A DNA stretch of 64,000 nt from Chloroflexota bacterium (GTDB lineage Bacteria; Chloroflexota; Dehalococcoidia; Lucifugimonadales; Lucifugimonadaceae), in NCBI GenBank assembly GCA_027618835.1, contig JAQCHZ010000001.1, forward strand, positions 62,001-126,000. Reading direction: 5' to 3'. Shown here one piece after another: positions 32,926 to 41,938 of the stretch (the first letter of the stretch is position 1; every line of letters starts with the position of its first letter). The position numbers were made by a program, and so were the translations under genes. The notes beneath the pieces were generated by a model. It was not told the DNA's origin, did not search any database, and saw only the letters and a program-made list of their open reading frames with translations.

Positions 32926-33528
32926 CTACAGCACACCAGCATCGACGAGGGCTCGTCGTAATCCATCTGGGTTTTTAAAATGATGCCCCACCCATCCCAG
33001 ATCCGTCGCTGCCTGAGATTGTGCTAGTCCATCGTCCGTAAAAAATGCCTCGTCCGGTGAAATACCCACGAGCTTCAGCGCGTAGGCATATATTTCGGGT
33101 TCAGGCTTCGCGTAGCCGATTTCCGACGCATTGATAACGTAATCGAAGAATCCAACTAAACCAAGCTGCTCCAGCTCCCACGGCAGACGGGTAGTTGCAT
33201 TTGTCATGAGAGCCACCGGCAGAAGTTGCTTGCATGCTTTAACGATTTCAAGAACCTCGGGAACGATTTGGCCGGTGCGAATATTCCAGTCTGCGATAGC
33301 TGCGTCTACCTGGTCGTGGTTGTGGTTTTTCTTCAATTCCTCACCGACACCAGCTCGCCATTCTTCGCTGGTGACCACGCCTCTCACCGCCTCACCAACT
33401 CGTTCTTTGGCGAAGGCCACCTCACGAAACGCCTCGATTGGAACACCGTACAACTCTTTGAAACGTCGCTCATCGTAATCCCAGTTCCTGAGCACGCCAT
33501 CGAAGTCAAAGAACACACATTTGATCAT
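32926..33528 (-). CDS. HAD-superfamily hydrolase (copy 1)
   Basis: A 200-residue haloacid-dehalogenase-fold phosphatase. Motif I is FFDFDGVL at residues 5-12, motif II is LMTNATTR, motif III Lys is in YAKPEPEIY and motif IV is FFTDDGLAQS. An alpha-helical cap between motifs I and II marks subclass I. Likely a small phosphate-ester or 2-haloacid hydrolase; substrate unknown. The ATG at 33528 is used; the longer TTG start lacks support. A paralogue lies upstream on the same strand. Confidence 0.85.
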   Translation of the reverse strand: MIKCVFFDFDGVLRNWDYDERRFKELYGVPIEAFREVAFAKERVGEAVRGVVTSEEWRAGVGEELKKNHNHDQVDAAIADWNIRTGQIVPEVLEIVKACKQLLPVALMTNATTRLPWELEQLGLVGFFDYVINASEIGYAKPEPEIYAYALKLVGISPDEAFFTDDGLAQSQAATDLGWVGHHFKNPDGLRRALVDAGVL

Positions 33529-33634
33529 AGTGAATCCGATCTGAAGATTGCTCGACAAAAATGGTTGACCAAAAATTTATGATTGCCCGACAGGGAGGTC
33601 AATGTAGCCAACAGAACCAGCGGAACTACATGCA

Positions 33635-34240
33635 CTAAAGCACGCCAGCATCGACGAGCGCGCTACGCAGACTTACTGGCCCATCGAACACATGAGCCAC
33701 CCAACCGAGATTCAGCGCTGCCTCGATATTCTCAGGACGATCATCCGTGAAAAATGCTTCGTTAGCTTCGATTCCAACCAACTCCAGAGCGTATGAATAA
33801 ATCTTCGGTTCCGGCTTAATCGAGCCCACCTCTGAGGTGTTCACCACATAGTCAAACAGACCATCTATGCCAAGCGATTTGATTTCTTCGTTCAATCTCG
33901 AAGTGGCGTTGGAAAACAAGGTAACCGAAGTCTTCGCTTTGCAGGCTTCGACGAGTTCCACCATCCCTGGCACCAGTTCTCCATTGCGACTCGCCAAATA
34001 TTGCATCGCTTGCTTAACGTTACGAGCTGGAAATCGTTCGCCAAGAACCCGAGCGATCTCACTCCACCACGATTCCGCTGGCTCTTTGCCCCGAATCGCT
34101 GCTTCATACCTCAAAGGATCGAAAGCGATTTCAACGAAGACGTCTAGCGGTATTCCCGAATAGTCGCTAATCCCATCAAATTCGTGTCCCCAAGTTCGTA
34201 CTACCTCATCGAAATCGAAAAACACGCACTTGATCGCCAT
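33635..34240 (-). CDS. HAD-superfamily hydrolase (copy 2)
   Basis: A 201-residue paralogue of the preceding gene. The motifs are FFDFDEVV (residues 6-13), LFSNATSR, IKPEPKIYSY and FFTDDRPENIEAA. In motif I the usual Gly after DxD is Glu, a small departure that leaves both catalytic aspartates. The ATG at 34240 overlaps the stop of the DinB gene (TAATG), so the two are co-translated. The HAD and DinB genes each occur as a local pair. This suggests duplication of short gene pairs, though the order is HAD-HAD-DinB-DinB rather than alternating. Confidence 0.85.
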   Translation of the reverse strand: MAIKCVFFDFDEVVRTWGHEFDGISDYSGIPLDVFVEIAFDPLRYEAAIRGKEPAESWWSEIARVLGERFPARNVKQAMQYLASRNGELVPGMVELVEACKAKTSVTLFSNATSRLNEEIKSLGIDGLFDYVVNTSEVGSIKPEPKIYSYALELVGIEANEAFFTDDRPENIEAALNLGWVAHVFDGPVSLRSALVDAGVL

Positions 34241-34758
34241 TAGCCGTTGAAGCCTCGTTGAATACCCCGAATATAGGCGATCTGACCCAGGTGCTGTGCT
34301 TCCTCGGCGAGAATGTGCCCAAGAATCCAACCGATATTCAGTGACTCATCTCGGTACTCAGCAAACACGTCTCTATCCAAATCCGACTGCTCCAACGCGT
34401 CGATCATCGCAAGCACCGAAGTGTGTGCGGCATCGTAGTACTCGAGTACCAGACCGATATCGACAGGAGGAAAATCGCGAACCTGATCCGGCGTTTCGCC
34501 GCGACCGTATCGGTCTTCAGGCATATCGAGCTTCGCAGCCCAGCCGTTGCGAGTCCAGAGTTCGTCATTGCCGAGCACAGTCGAATTCGCCCACCGATCG
34601 GCCACTCTCGCCATATGCCAAACCGTCCACAAGATGTGGTTCGACTCGGGTCCGGGCTGCCACATAAGCTCCTCAGGCGTCAGACCTGATACCGATTCTT
34701 TGAGCTTGCCGTAGTACTCGTTGAGTCCACTTTTGATCGGATCTCTAAATGAAGGCAT
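34240..34758 (-). CDS. DinB-family (YfiT-like) four-helix protein
   Basis: About 172 residues with the metal-binding histidines of the DinB/YfiT fold: one in LWTVWHMARVADRW near residue 48 and two in GHILAEEAQHLGQI near residues 147-155. Members include thiol-dependent transferases and metal-dependent hydrolases; the activity here is unknown. It serves as the reference for its broken neighbour: where this protein reads ELMWQPGPES, the neighbour has a TGA. Start at the ATG at 34758; a GTG 15 bases upstream is possible. Confidence 0.8.
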   Translation of the reverse strand: MPSFRDPIKSGLNEYYGKLKESVSGLTPEELMWQPGPESNHILWTVWHMARVADRWANSTVLGNDELWTRNGWAAKLDMPEDRYGRGETPDQVRDFPPVDIGLVLEYYDAAHTSVLAMIDALEQSDLDRDVFAEYRDESLNIGWILGHILAEEAQHLGQIAYIRGIQRGFNG

Positions 34759-34778
34759 ATCGCACGCACGCACCTTTG

Positions 34779-35291
34779 TTAGCCGTTGAGGCCTCGAATT
34801 ATTCCACGAATTAGCGCAACCTGACCAAGATGTTGAGATTCTTCAACGATCACGTGGCCCAAAATCCAGCCCCAAGTGATCGTCCGTTCGCCACGCGAAA
34901 ACTCGGTCGAAACATCGTCATCAGACATTCTGTCGATAACGCCAAAGGCTGCATCCCGCACGGCGTCATAGTAAGCAAGCAAATCAGATACGGCTACTTC
35001 AGGAAGCGCCCGTACCTCATTCATGGTGTTTGAATAGCCGTTACCTTCCGAAGTGATGCCGGTCTTAACCGCCCATCCACCAGAGTCCCACACGCTATCA
35101 CCGCCGGCTATCACGCCGTTGATCCAGTTGTCCTCAACACACGCCATGTGCCAAACAACCCAGATGATCGTATTGGTATCCAGACTCGCTTGTCACCGAA
35201 GTTCGGCTTCAGTAAGACCTTCGAGCTTCTCTTTAAGCTCGCCCAAATACTCCGACATTCCCGACTTAACCGAATCTCTAAACGAACTCAT
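34779..35291 (-). pseudogene. DinB-family protein with an in-frame TGA at a conserved Trp
   Basis: From the ATG at 35291 the frame reads SSFRDSVKSGMSEYLGELK and on to EAELR. TGA then occupies positions 35195-35193, and the same frame continues QASLDTNTIIWVVWHMACVEDNW to the stop at 34779. Alignment with the intact paralogue (ELMWQ against ELR-stop-Q) puts Trp at the stop codon, so one G-to-A change (TGG to TGA) explains it. Both helix motifs with histidines (WHMAC and GHVIVEESQHLGQV) are otherwise intact. It is either a very recent pseudogene, a read error or a readthrough gene. Confidence 0.85.
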
Positions 35292-35408
35292 CTACTTCGC
35301 TTCCTACGTTGCAATACGAAACTATGAAATTTGCCGAGTGAAGTCATCGGAACCGAAGGACCTATGGGGTCGCACTTCAGACATCTACCGTCGAGGTTAC
35401 CGACTCAT

Positions 35409-36287
35409 CTAAACAAATTTCTGGTGCAAATCGTCAAGATCAACCCGACCCGACAGATCATTCAGCACCGCAACGTTTTTGTCGACCTCTTCAGGCGTTC
35501 GCATTCCCACCAGCGCCACGTCGATCAGTTTATTCGAAAGCACAAACTGCAACAATGCTACTGAATAGTCGAAATCATCATCAGGTCGCACAGCACTCAT
35601 CCATCGCTGAAAAACACCTGCGGTTAGCGACCTCATGGTCACGACGCCCATGCCAGCTTTGTCGGCTTCGTAGATCGACCCAAAAGGTCGAGTCGGCTCG
35701 TAGGTGTGCTGAAAAACTATGTTGTAGCAGGTCTGCATCACATCGAATCGACCTGACTCGATGAATTCGTACACCGGCGGGTTCTGGTCTTCGGTCGTAA
35801 ATCCAATGTGTCGAATCAGACCCTCTTCACGAGCCTTTTCGAGAACTTCAAGAATCCCGCCCTTGCGCAGCGTTTGATCTCGGGCTTCTGGCGTATAAGT
35901 GGTGCCGTGAACCTGAACCAAATCGATCACATCAAGCCGAAGATTTTCTAGGGAACGCTCGATCGAAGCACGTGGATTTTCTTCGTTGTGACTAACTTTC
36001 GTAGCCACGTAAATATCGTCCCGCTTGCTCGAAATCCCGGCGGCGGCAAGCCCCTCACCGAAAATCTTCTCGCTCTCACCAGTGCCGTAAGCCGCGGCCG
36101 TATCGAAGTAGTTAATCCCGACCTCGACCGCCCTAGCTATCGCCTGAATCACGCCCTCGCGCTGACTCACATCAACCGGCGAAAACTGATCCAAGTAATT
36201 CGTCAATCCCGCAGGAGCACCACCAAACCCAATGCGGGTAACAAGCGCACTTGTCCGACCGAACTGAATCGACTCAACGTTAGTCAT
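35409..36287 (-). CDS. Aldo/keto reductase
   Basis: A 292-residue TIM-barrel NADPH-dependent oxidoreductase, start MTNVESIQFGRT at the ATG at 36287. The catalytic tetrad is visible: Asp in NYFDTAAAYG, Tyr in the same segment, Lys in VATKVSHN and His in LVQVHGTTY. The branch resembles the D-threo-aldose/L-fucose dehydrogenase and L-glyceraldehyde-3-phosphate reductase group. It sits between a broken DinB gene and a UxuA-like gene in a sugar-metabolism neighbourhood, consistent with reduction or oxidation of an aldose. Another, more distant, aldo/keto reductase is at 40709. Confidence 0.9.
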   Translation of the reverse strand: MTNVESIQFGRTSALVTRIGFGGAPAGLTNYLDQFSPVDVSQREGVIQAIARAVEVGINYFDTAAAYGTGESEKIFGEGLAAAGISSKRDDIYVATKVSHNEENPRASIERSLENLRLDVIDLVQVHGTTYTPEARDQTLRKGGILEVLEKAREEGLIRHIGFTTEDQNPPVYEFIESGRFDVMQTCYNIVFQHTYEPTRPFGSIYEADKAGMGVVTMRSLTAGVFQRWMSAVRPDDDFDYSVALLQFVLSNKLIDVALVGMRTPEEVDKNVAVLNDLSGRVDLDDLHQKFV

Positions 36288-36355
36288 ATTAAAAATTCTC
36301 ACTCCGGCTCAACTCGTCGATTCAGCATCGACAAGCTTTGCCGGAGAAAATGGGT

Positions 36356-37327
36356 CTAAGACCCCTTCGTAACGGCTTCGATCATTGCTTGGATGTAGCC
36401 GTTGGCGAACGCACGCCCTCGGTGACCGAACTGCGTGTCCTGATGCGTGTGCGGAACGTGATCGTCAATGAAGAAGCTGTCATAGCCGTTATCGCTATAA
36501 GCCTTCATCGCCCGGTACATATCGACGTGACCCGTATTGATGAATTCCTCTCGGAAGTCTTCTGGGTTCGGGGCAGAAACGTTACGGAAGTGAACGTACA
36601 AAATCTTGTGCTTCGCCGTCATTTCAGCAATGAATTCGTAAAGAGCGTCGCCCTCTGAGTCGAACATTTCAGAAACAGTTCCCTGACAGAACTCGATAGC
36701 GCAGTTGTCCGACGGATAAATGTCCAAGTATCGACGGTAGTTGTCGTACGAATTGAACAGCATCGGAATACCACCGAGCTTCTTCACCGGCGGGTCGCAC
36801 GGGTGAATACCAAGTCGAATGCCCTCTTCTTCGGCAATCGGCGTAATGATCTTGATCCAGTATTCAAGGTTCGCCCACATCTCATCTTCGGTGTACTCAC
36901 GACCGTGTGTCAGCGGCATTTCACCGGCTTTTTTGTAGTTGAAAGCGGTAGCTCTTGAGCCTCCGCGAATCAGCTGTTCAGGTGTTCGCCAAACGTGTGA
37001 AGGCATCCAGTGATAACCAAAGATCGGAATACCTGCACGAGCGATGTTTCGCACGGTAGTAATCATGTTGTCGACCTGCTCATCACGCTTCGGACCGTTC
37101 AGCATGATGTGGTCGTAGAACGTCGTGGGCACGTTCTCAAGCGCAGAAAGTGTAAGTCCGTAGTTCTCAACGTTACGGCGAAGATTCACCAGATCGTGGA
37201 CAGCCCATGTTCCATCGTGACTTGGGATATCGGGAGTGTTGAACACAATATCGTTCATCCCGTACTGCTGAGCGAACAGCAAATATTCTGGTGAGGCTTG
37301 TCTGATTTGTCCGAGTCCTGCACGCAT
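36356..37327 (-). CDS. UxuA-like mannonate dehydratase family protein (copy 3)
   Basis: A 323-residue paralogue of the two genes at 28.4-30.4 kb. Ligand motifs are LGIHPCDPP, EFCQGTVSEM, YVHFRNVSA and FFIDDHVP. The start is the ATG at 37327 (MRAGLGQIRQASPEYLL); the longer frame upstream has no family support. It stands 6 kb from the other copies with an aldo/keto reductase downstream. Three diverged copies in one region are unusual for a single-step catabolic enzyme. Confidence 0.85.
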   Translation of the reverse strand: MRAGLGQIRQASPEYLLFAQQYGMNDIVFNTPDIPSHDGTWAVHDLVNLRRNVENYGLTLSALENVPTTFYDHIMLNGPKRDEQVDNMITTVRNIARAGIPIFGYHWMPSHVWRTPEQLIRGGSRATAFNYKKAGEMPLTHGREYTEDEMWANLEYWIKIITPIAEEEGIRLGIHPCDPPVKKLGGIPMLFNSYDNYRRYLDIYPSDNCAIEFCQGTVSEMFDSEGDALYEFIAEMTAKHKILYVHFRNVSAPNPEDFREEFINTGHVDMYRAMKAYSDNGYDSFFIDDHVPHTHQDTQFGHRGRAFANGYIQAMIEAVTKGS

Positions 37328-37509
37328 GTTTGAGTCTTTCCTAATCGGTATGTGTTGCGAACACCGTGTTTCGCAGTCGTTGCCCGACAATTTACACCCC
37401 GCCCGACCCAAGCGGTAGCGGTAGCGACTGCTTGCAGCATGAGTACGAAATGTCATACCATGTCGGAACCGCACGCTCGATATCAGCTAGTGAAGAGGGA
37501 CGCATTCAC

Positions 37510-38094
37510 GTGACAAGCGATTCACAAAATCCGACTATGGCGGCTTACCCGGCAACCTTGGACATAGACTACGACGGCTCTAGTAGGAATCGTCTAACTG
37601 TATTTTTCAGGGTCATAACACTCATACCAATCCTCCTCGTAATGAGCGGCTTGCAAGCCGTCATGTATCCCATAATTCTTATGGTTCTGTTCCGACAGAA
37701 ATACCCGCGATGGTGGTTTGATTTCAATTTGGAAGTGACCAAATTCTCGACCCGGGTTGGTGCATATTGGCTATTGCTGACAGATGAATATCCGTCGACC
37801 GATAAGGAACAAACAACCCATCTAACGTTGGACTACCCTGCTCAAGGTGAATTGAATCGATGGCTTCCACTTATCAAGTGGATATTGGCGATACCGCACT
37901 ACATCGTTCTTTCTGTGCTGCTAACAATTTCGATAGTTCTTCTGTTGGTCGCATGGGTCGTTATCCTCATCACCGGAAAACTTCCTCAGGGAATCCACAA
38001 ATTTTTAGTTGGAGTGAGCCGCTGTTCACTCCGTGTACAGGCGTACGCATTCCTGTTGACCACTGACAAGTACCCACCGTTTTCTCTGGACTAA
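37510..38094 (+). CDS. DUF4389 membrane protein
   Basis: About 194 residues from the GTG at 37510, chosen because GAGGGA lies nine bases upstream; an ATG at 37450 is possible. The family pattern is clear: YPATLDIDYDG, then a double-helix block (FFRVITLIPILLVMSG and onward), YWLLLTDEYPS, a second helix pair around IPHYIVLSVLL, and the close RVQAYAFLLTTDKYPPFSLD. Four membrane segments. The function of DUF4389 is not known to me. It is followed by a long hairpin. Confidence 0.88.
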   Translation: MTSDSQNPTMAAYPATLDIDYDGSSRNRLTVFFRVITLIPILLVMSGLQAVMYPIILMVLFRQKYPRWWFDFNLEVTKFSTRVGAYWLLLTDEYPSTDKEQTTHLTLDYPAQGELNRWLPLIKWILAIPHYIVLSVLLTISIVLLLVAWVVILITGKLPQGIHKFLVGVSRCSLRVQAYAFLLTTDKYPPFSLD

Positions 38095-38120
38095 CCCCAA
38101 CGAACGGGAACGAAAGCTCA

Positions 38121-38179
38121 GCAAACTAAGGCGGTCGGTGTGATTCATGTTCTGGATCATACCGACCGCCTTAGTTTGC
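38121..38179 (+). other. Long perfect inverted repeat (24-bp hairpin) without a T-tract
   Basis: Arms 38121-38139 and 38161-38179 are perfectly complementary over 19 bases (GCAAACTAAGGCGGTCGGT). The loop pairs for five more (GTGAT with ATCAT, one wobble), leaving an 11-base loop. No run of T follows on either strand, so it is not a standard terminator. It lies in a 357-bp gap between the DUF4389 gene and the flavodoxin-like gene, in which I see nothing else. Confidence 0.9.
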
Positions 38180-38451
38180 ATCCCCGAAAAACCCAATCGG
38201 CAACCCCACGTAACGAACCCGCCCAACACCTCCACGTTACTTAACCTGCTTTGAAGAACTGCCGTAAAACACATCACGGCAAAAACTTCGGTATGAATCG
38301 CTAACGTAAGGGGAAATTATGCGAGATTCAGACACGTATCACCGCCGTGGAACGCTATCGATATTTTTAATGCACGCCCACAGCTGCATACGCGATACTT
38401 CTTATCGATCTAATACCAAGTTTTTAAAATCGCAGTCTTGTGGAGCCGAAA

Positions 38452-38961
38452 TTGACAAGAGTTCTGGTCGCATTTGCCACCCGCTTCGGGTCCACCCGTG
38501 AAATCGTTTCGGCGATGGTCCACGAACTCAACTCTACCGGTATTGATGCTCACGCAGCAGAAGCAACAAGTTCACTGAACCCCGACCACTACGATGCGTT
38601 CGTCATCGGATCGCCCATATATGGCAGCAAGTGGCTCGCTGCGGCCGGGATGTTCGCCGCAATTACATCGGAACGAATCGATGGCAAACCCGTTGCGCTC
38701 TTCTCTGTAGGCACCTTGGCTCTAAACAACTCGCAAGCCGGAGAACGGGAGCATCGGGATTTCGTCGATAATCTCGCCGATATAGCACCAAAGCTGAATA
38801 TAGTTTCCAATGCGCTGTTCGCTGGATACTTCGAACGATCGAACCTGCCGTGGTATTTGCGCATCATCGACCGCTTCGCCCCAACACCACAAGGCGACCA
38901 CCGCGACTGGCAAGCGATTCAATCATGGACGAAGTCGTTGGTACCAAAGTTCACAGGCTGA
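38452..38961 (+). CDS. Flavodoxin-domain protein (HemG/protoporphyrinogen oxidase-like)
   Basis: About 169 residues. The FMN phosphate loop is ATRFGSTREIV near residues 8-18, and AFVIGSPIYGSKWL and ALFSVGTLALNN supply the other two flavin loops. The layout fits the flavodoxin_5 family that includes menaquinone-dependent protoporphyrinogen oxidase. TTG at 38452 is preferred because GGAG ends six bases upstream; a GTG at 38440 is in frame. No heme genes are adjacent, so a general flavodoxin role is equally possible. Confidence 0.8.
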   Translation: MTRVLVAFATRFGSTREIVSAMVHELNSTGIDAHAAEATSSLNPDHYDAFVIGSPIYGSKWLAAAGMFAAITSERIDGKPVALFSVGTLALNNSQAGEREHRDFVDNLADIAPKLNIVSNALFAGYFERSNLPWYLRIIDRFAPTPQGDHRDWQAIQSWTKSLVPKFTG

Positions 38962-39106
38962 CGAGTCATAGTGAACCAGTCGCCATATAGACCCCAAGTG
39001 CGAACGCCCGCCCGGGTCAAACGACGACAATAAAGCACCCAACATCCGATTCTGTCTTCCCTCAGCCAACCAGCATCGTCTCTTTCTGCCTTAAAATTCA
39101 TCGCAC

Positions 39107-39937
39107 ATGTTCATCGATACCCACGCCCACATTCACCAACACGCCCCAGAAGAGTCCGGCGACATCGTCGACCGAGCAGTCGAAGCCAGCGTCGGTGCGA
39201 TCCTCACCGCCGGTACGACCGTCGAAGACTCCCAAAAAGCTATCGATATGGCGATTCGATTCGAGAACGTATTCGCCGGGGTCGGTGTTCATCCTACTGA
39301 TCTAGAGCGTTCACTAACTGCCGACGATCTATCGAAGCTCAGCGACCTAGCGGCTTCTCCGCAGGTAGTGGTCATGAGCGAAATCGGTATCGACCATCAG
39401 GAAAAATCGCCTAATAAAAGCTGGCAAGCTGAATCGTTTCACGCTCAAATTGCCATTGCCCGTAAACACGAACTACCCATTGTTTTCCACGTCCGAGAGC
39501 ATCAGGACGACTACGACGCTCGCTCGGCGCGAGACACTGCAATATCAATCCTGAAGGAAACCAACGCCGGAGAACTGGGCGGAACCGCTCACTACTTCCA
39601 AGGTCGTTGGCCATTCGCCAAAGAACTCCTCGATCTTGGTTTCAACATCTCGTTCGCAAAAACACTAATCCACAAAATTGATCTCAAAGAGACAGCGATA
39701 AACACACCCGAAGATCGAATCTTACTTGAGACCGACGCCTATCCTCAGACGTTCAATAAGAATCGTGCCAAGTGGACCGAACCCAAAGACATCTCAGTTG
39801 TTGCTGAAAAACTTGCCGCTCTCAGAGGAACGACCGTCGAGACGATTCAGGCAACAACCACAAAGAATGCTCTCGACATGTTCGGCAAACGCGCTAGCAT
39901 CGTCGAAACTGTACTCAAATCCACATCCCGTTCGTAA
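39107..39937 (+). CDS. TatD-family metal-dependent hydrolase
   Basis: 276 residues with the TatD pattern: MFIDTHAHIH (metal His pair at residues 6 and 8), VGVHPTDL, MSEIGIDHQEKS (metal Glu), PIVFHVREHQDD, AHYFQGRW and RILLETDAYP (metal Asp). The family has Mg-dependent 3'-5' exonuclease or AP-nuclease activity. The spelling VHPTDLER is a little unusual for the HPH signature (His to Thr), but other ligands are intact. Monocistronic by spacing. Confidence 0.92.
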   Translation: MFIDTHAHIHQHAPEESGDIVDRAVEASVGAILTAGTTVEDSQKAIDMAIRFENVFAGVGVHPTDLERSLTADDLSKLSDLAASPQVVVMSEIGIDHQEKSPNKSWQAESFHAQIAIARKHELPIVFHVREHQDDYDARSARDTAISILKETNAGELGGTAHYFQGRWPFAKELLDLGFNISFAKTLIHKIDLKETAINTPEDRILLETDAYPQTFNKNRAKWTEPKDISVVAEKLAALRGTTVETIQATTTKNALDMFGKRASIVETVLKSTSRS

Positions 39938-40071
39938 ACTCACACTAGCTAATCGCCCCTTAGGGACCGCACTTAAGGGATTTCGCTATGAAATTCTCGG
40001 AGTCCACATTATTACGCACAGGAATTCCCTCCCGTGGCACCGCAATGTAATAAAACAGCAACGATACATTT

Positions 40072-40662
40072 ATGTCTTTAATCTCATCAAACATAGGTCT
40101 CAAGGAATGGGCAGTCACGTCCAGCGCACTGGGACGTGGTGAACAAATTTTCCTGCTTCGAAAAGGCGGTATCCGTGAAGACGGACGTCACTTCAAAATC
40201 GAGCATGAGCAGTTCCTGCTGTACCCGGGACTCTTTCACGAAGGACAACTGCTTCTGAAGCAGGAGAACCAACATCTCCTCAAAGAGACAGCGAACGCCG
40301 ATTTCAGCAATGAGATCACTTTTTCCGTCTACTGCGAACTTATCGAAACGATCGATATCTCAGAAGAACACCAAGTGCGAGCACTCGATGCGTTTCACAT
40401 CTGGTCGGAAGAATTTCCAGTGAAGCGATTCAATTGGAAGCCGCTACACCCGTTGAAACTGATGATCGTCAGAGCCTACAAACTCGACGCCCCAGCTACT
40501 GTGAATGTCACTGACGATTACGCCGGTTGCAAGTCGTGGATAGATATTGACCACCCAATCGATATATCTGCTTTGACCCAAGCTCTCAGCGACGCCGAAT
40601 TCGAAAAACAGGTTTCAGAAATTCACGAAGCGCTTACACCCGAAACTGTCACTGCCCACTAA
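40072..40662 (+). CDS. DUF1802 family protein
   Basis: A 196-residue soluble protein. The family pattern is LKEWAVTSSALGRGEQIFLLRKGGI near the start, HEQFLLYPGLFHE in the middle and FNWKPLHPLKLMIVRAYKL in the second half, all typical of DUF1802, whose role is unknown to me. The ATG at 40072 gives the usual N-terminus. It lies 46 bp ahead of an aldo/keto reductase gene on the same strand and could be co-transcribed. Confidence 0.82.
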   Translation: MSLISSNIGLKEWAVTSSALGRGEQIFLLRKGGIREDGRHFKIEHEQFLLYPGLFHEGQLLLKQENQHLLKETANADFSNEITFSVYCELIETIDISEEHQVRALDAFHIWSEEFPVKRFNWKPLHPLKLMIVRAYKLDAPATVNVTDDYAGCKSWIDIDHPIDISALTQALSDAEFEKQVSEIHEALTPETVTAH

Positions 40663-40708
40663 CATTGGAACGCCAGAACGCCCAACCAGCACTCTCAGGA
40701 TAATCACT

Positions 40709-41782
40709 TTGAAATACCGCCAGATACAGTCGACCGACCTCACCGTTTCCGAAATTGGATTCGGCGTATGGAGCGTGAGCATGAACTGGTGGGGTGAAGT
40801 CAAAGAGGAAGACGGTATTAATCTTCTTCAGAAGGCAGCCGATAAGGGCATCACGTTCTTCGACACCGCCGACACATACGGTGCTGGATACGGTGAGGAG
40901 ATCATTCCAAAGGCACTTGCAGATCGACGCAAAGACCTCGTGATTGGAACCAAGTTCGGCTACGACATCGAAGCTCCGCGTGAAGGTCACAAGGAACGTC
41001 CACAACAGTGGGACACCGACTTCATCAAGAAGGCTTGCGAAGGCAGCCTACGACGACTTCAGACCGACTACATCGATATCTACCAGTACCACAACCCTCG
41101 ACTCGAAGCACTTCAGAGAGACGACACGGTCGCCGCTCTCGAAGATCTAAAAGCTGAAGGCAAGATTCGACACTACGGTGTCGCAGTCGGACCCGACATC
41201 GGTTGGTTCGAAGAGGGCATGTACGCGGTCAACGAAATGAAGGTACCTGCTGAGCTGATCTATTCAATCCTCGAACAAGACCCTGCCGACGTGATGATGG
41301 AAGCCGCAGCCAAGAACGGCGTCGGTGTCTATTCACGAGTGCCGCATGCGTCTGGAATGCTCGATGGAAAGTACACCAAGGACACGATTCTGGACGAAAG
41401 TCCGTTCGATCCCTCCGACCACCGTGCTTACAGGCGAATGCATTGGCTGAAGAATTCGATCGAAAAACTCAAGAAGATCGATTTCATGTTTGCTGGCAAG
41501 CCGGCTACGGTCGGTCAGATTGCCGTCAAGTTCACTCTGATGCCCGAGATCATGGCTTCGTGCCTACCAACAATGACATCTGTCGAACAGATCGACGAAT
41601 ATGCGGCAGCGTGTGACATCGACGATATTCCTCAGAGTGAACTCGACCAGTTGGCTCCGCTTTACGTCGATAACTTTGGTGTCGGTGACCCCGACCCACA
41701 GAAGTCGAGCGTTTCAGGCACCGGTTGGGTCGACCACAACAAACAGCCGTTCGAACGTTCGCTCATGAAGCCTGGCGACTAG
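40709..41782 (+). CDS. Aldo/keto reductase
   Basis: A 357-residue aldo/keto reductase starting at TTG (40709), with AGGA eight bases upstream and the usual N-terminus KYRQIQSTDLTVSEIGFG. The tetrad appears as FFDTADTYGAG, GTKFGYD and IYQYHNPR. An insertion around residue 230-260 (DHRAYRRMHWLKNSIEKL) and a 40-residue C-terminal tail (FGVGDPDPQKSSV onward) lengthen it relative to the 36-kb copy. It resembles the YajO/AKR11-13 type branch. Substrate unknown; dehydrogenation of a sugar would fit the region. Confidence 0.88.
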   Translation: MKYRQIQSTDLTVSEIGFGVWSVSMNWWGEVKEEDGINLLQKAADKGITFFDTADTYGAGYGEEIIPKALADRRKDLVIGTKFGYDIEAPREGHKERPQQWDTDFIKKACEGSLRRLQTDYIDIYQYHNPRLEALQRDDTVAALEDLKAEGKIRHYGVAVGPDIGWFEEGMYAVNEMKVPAELIYSILEQDPADVMMEAAAKNGVGVYSRVPHASGMLDGKYTKDTILDESPFDPSDHRAYRRMHWLKNSIEKLKKIDFMFAGKPATVGQIAVKFTLMPEIMASCLPTMTSVEQIDEYAAACDIDDIPQSELDQLAPLYVDNFGVGDPDPQKSSVSGTGWVDHNKQPFERSLMKPGD

Positions 41783-41938
41783 CGTTCGCAAAGACGGCAT
41801 GTCGGACTCTTCGATCTCGCACCGGTAGACCAAAAGCACCAACCTGTGACAGCCCACACTAGATTTCCCGAGCGAAGGAGGGATCTGGTGCGGGGTCGCG
41901 TCGTGCCCCGAACAACAGGCGACGCCACCACTCGAACA

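Noticed and set aside
38121..38179. Calling the long hairpin an intrinsic terminator.
   Set aside because: No T-run follows on either strand.
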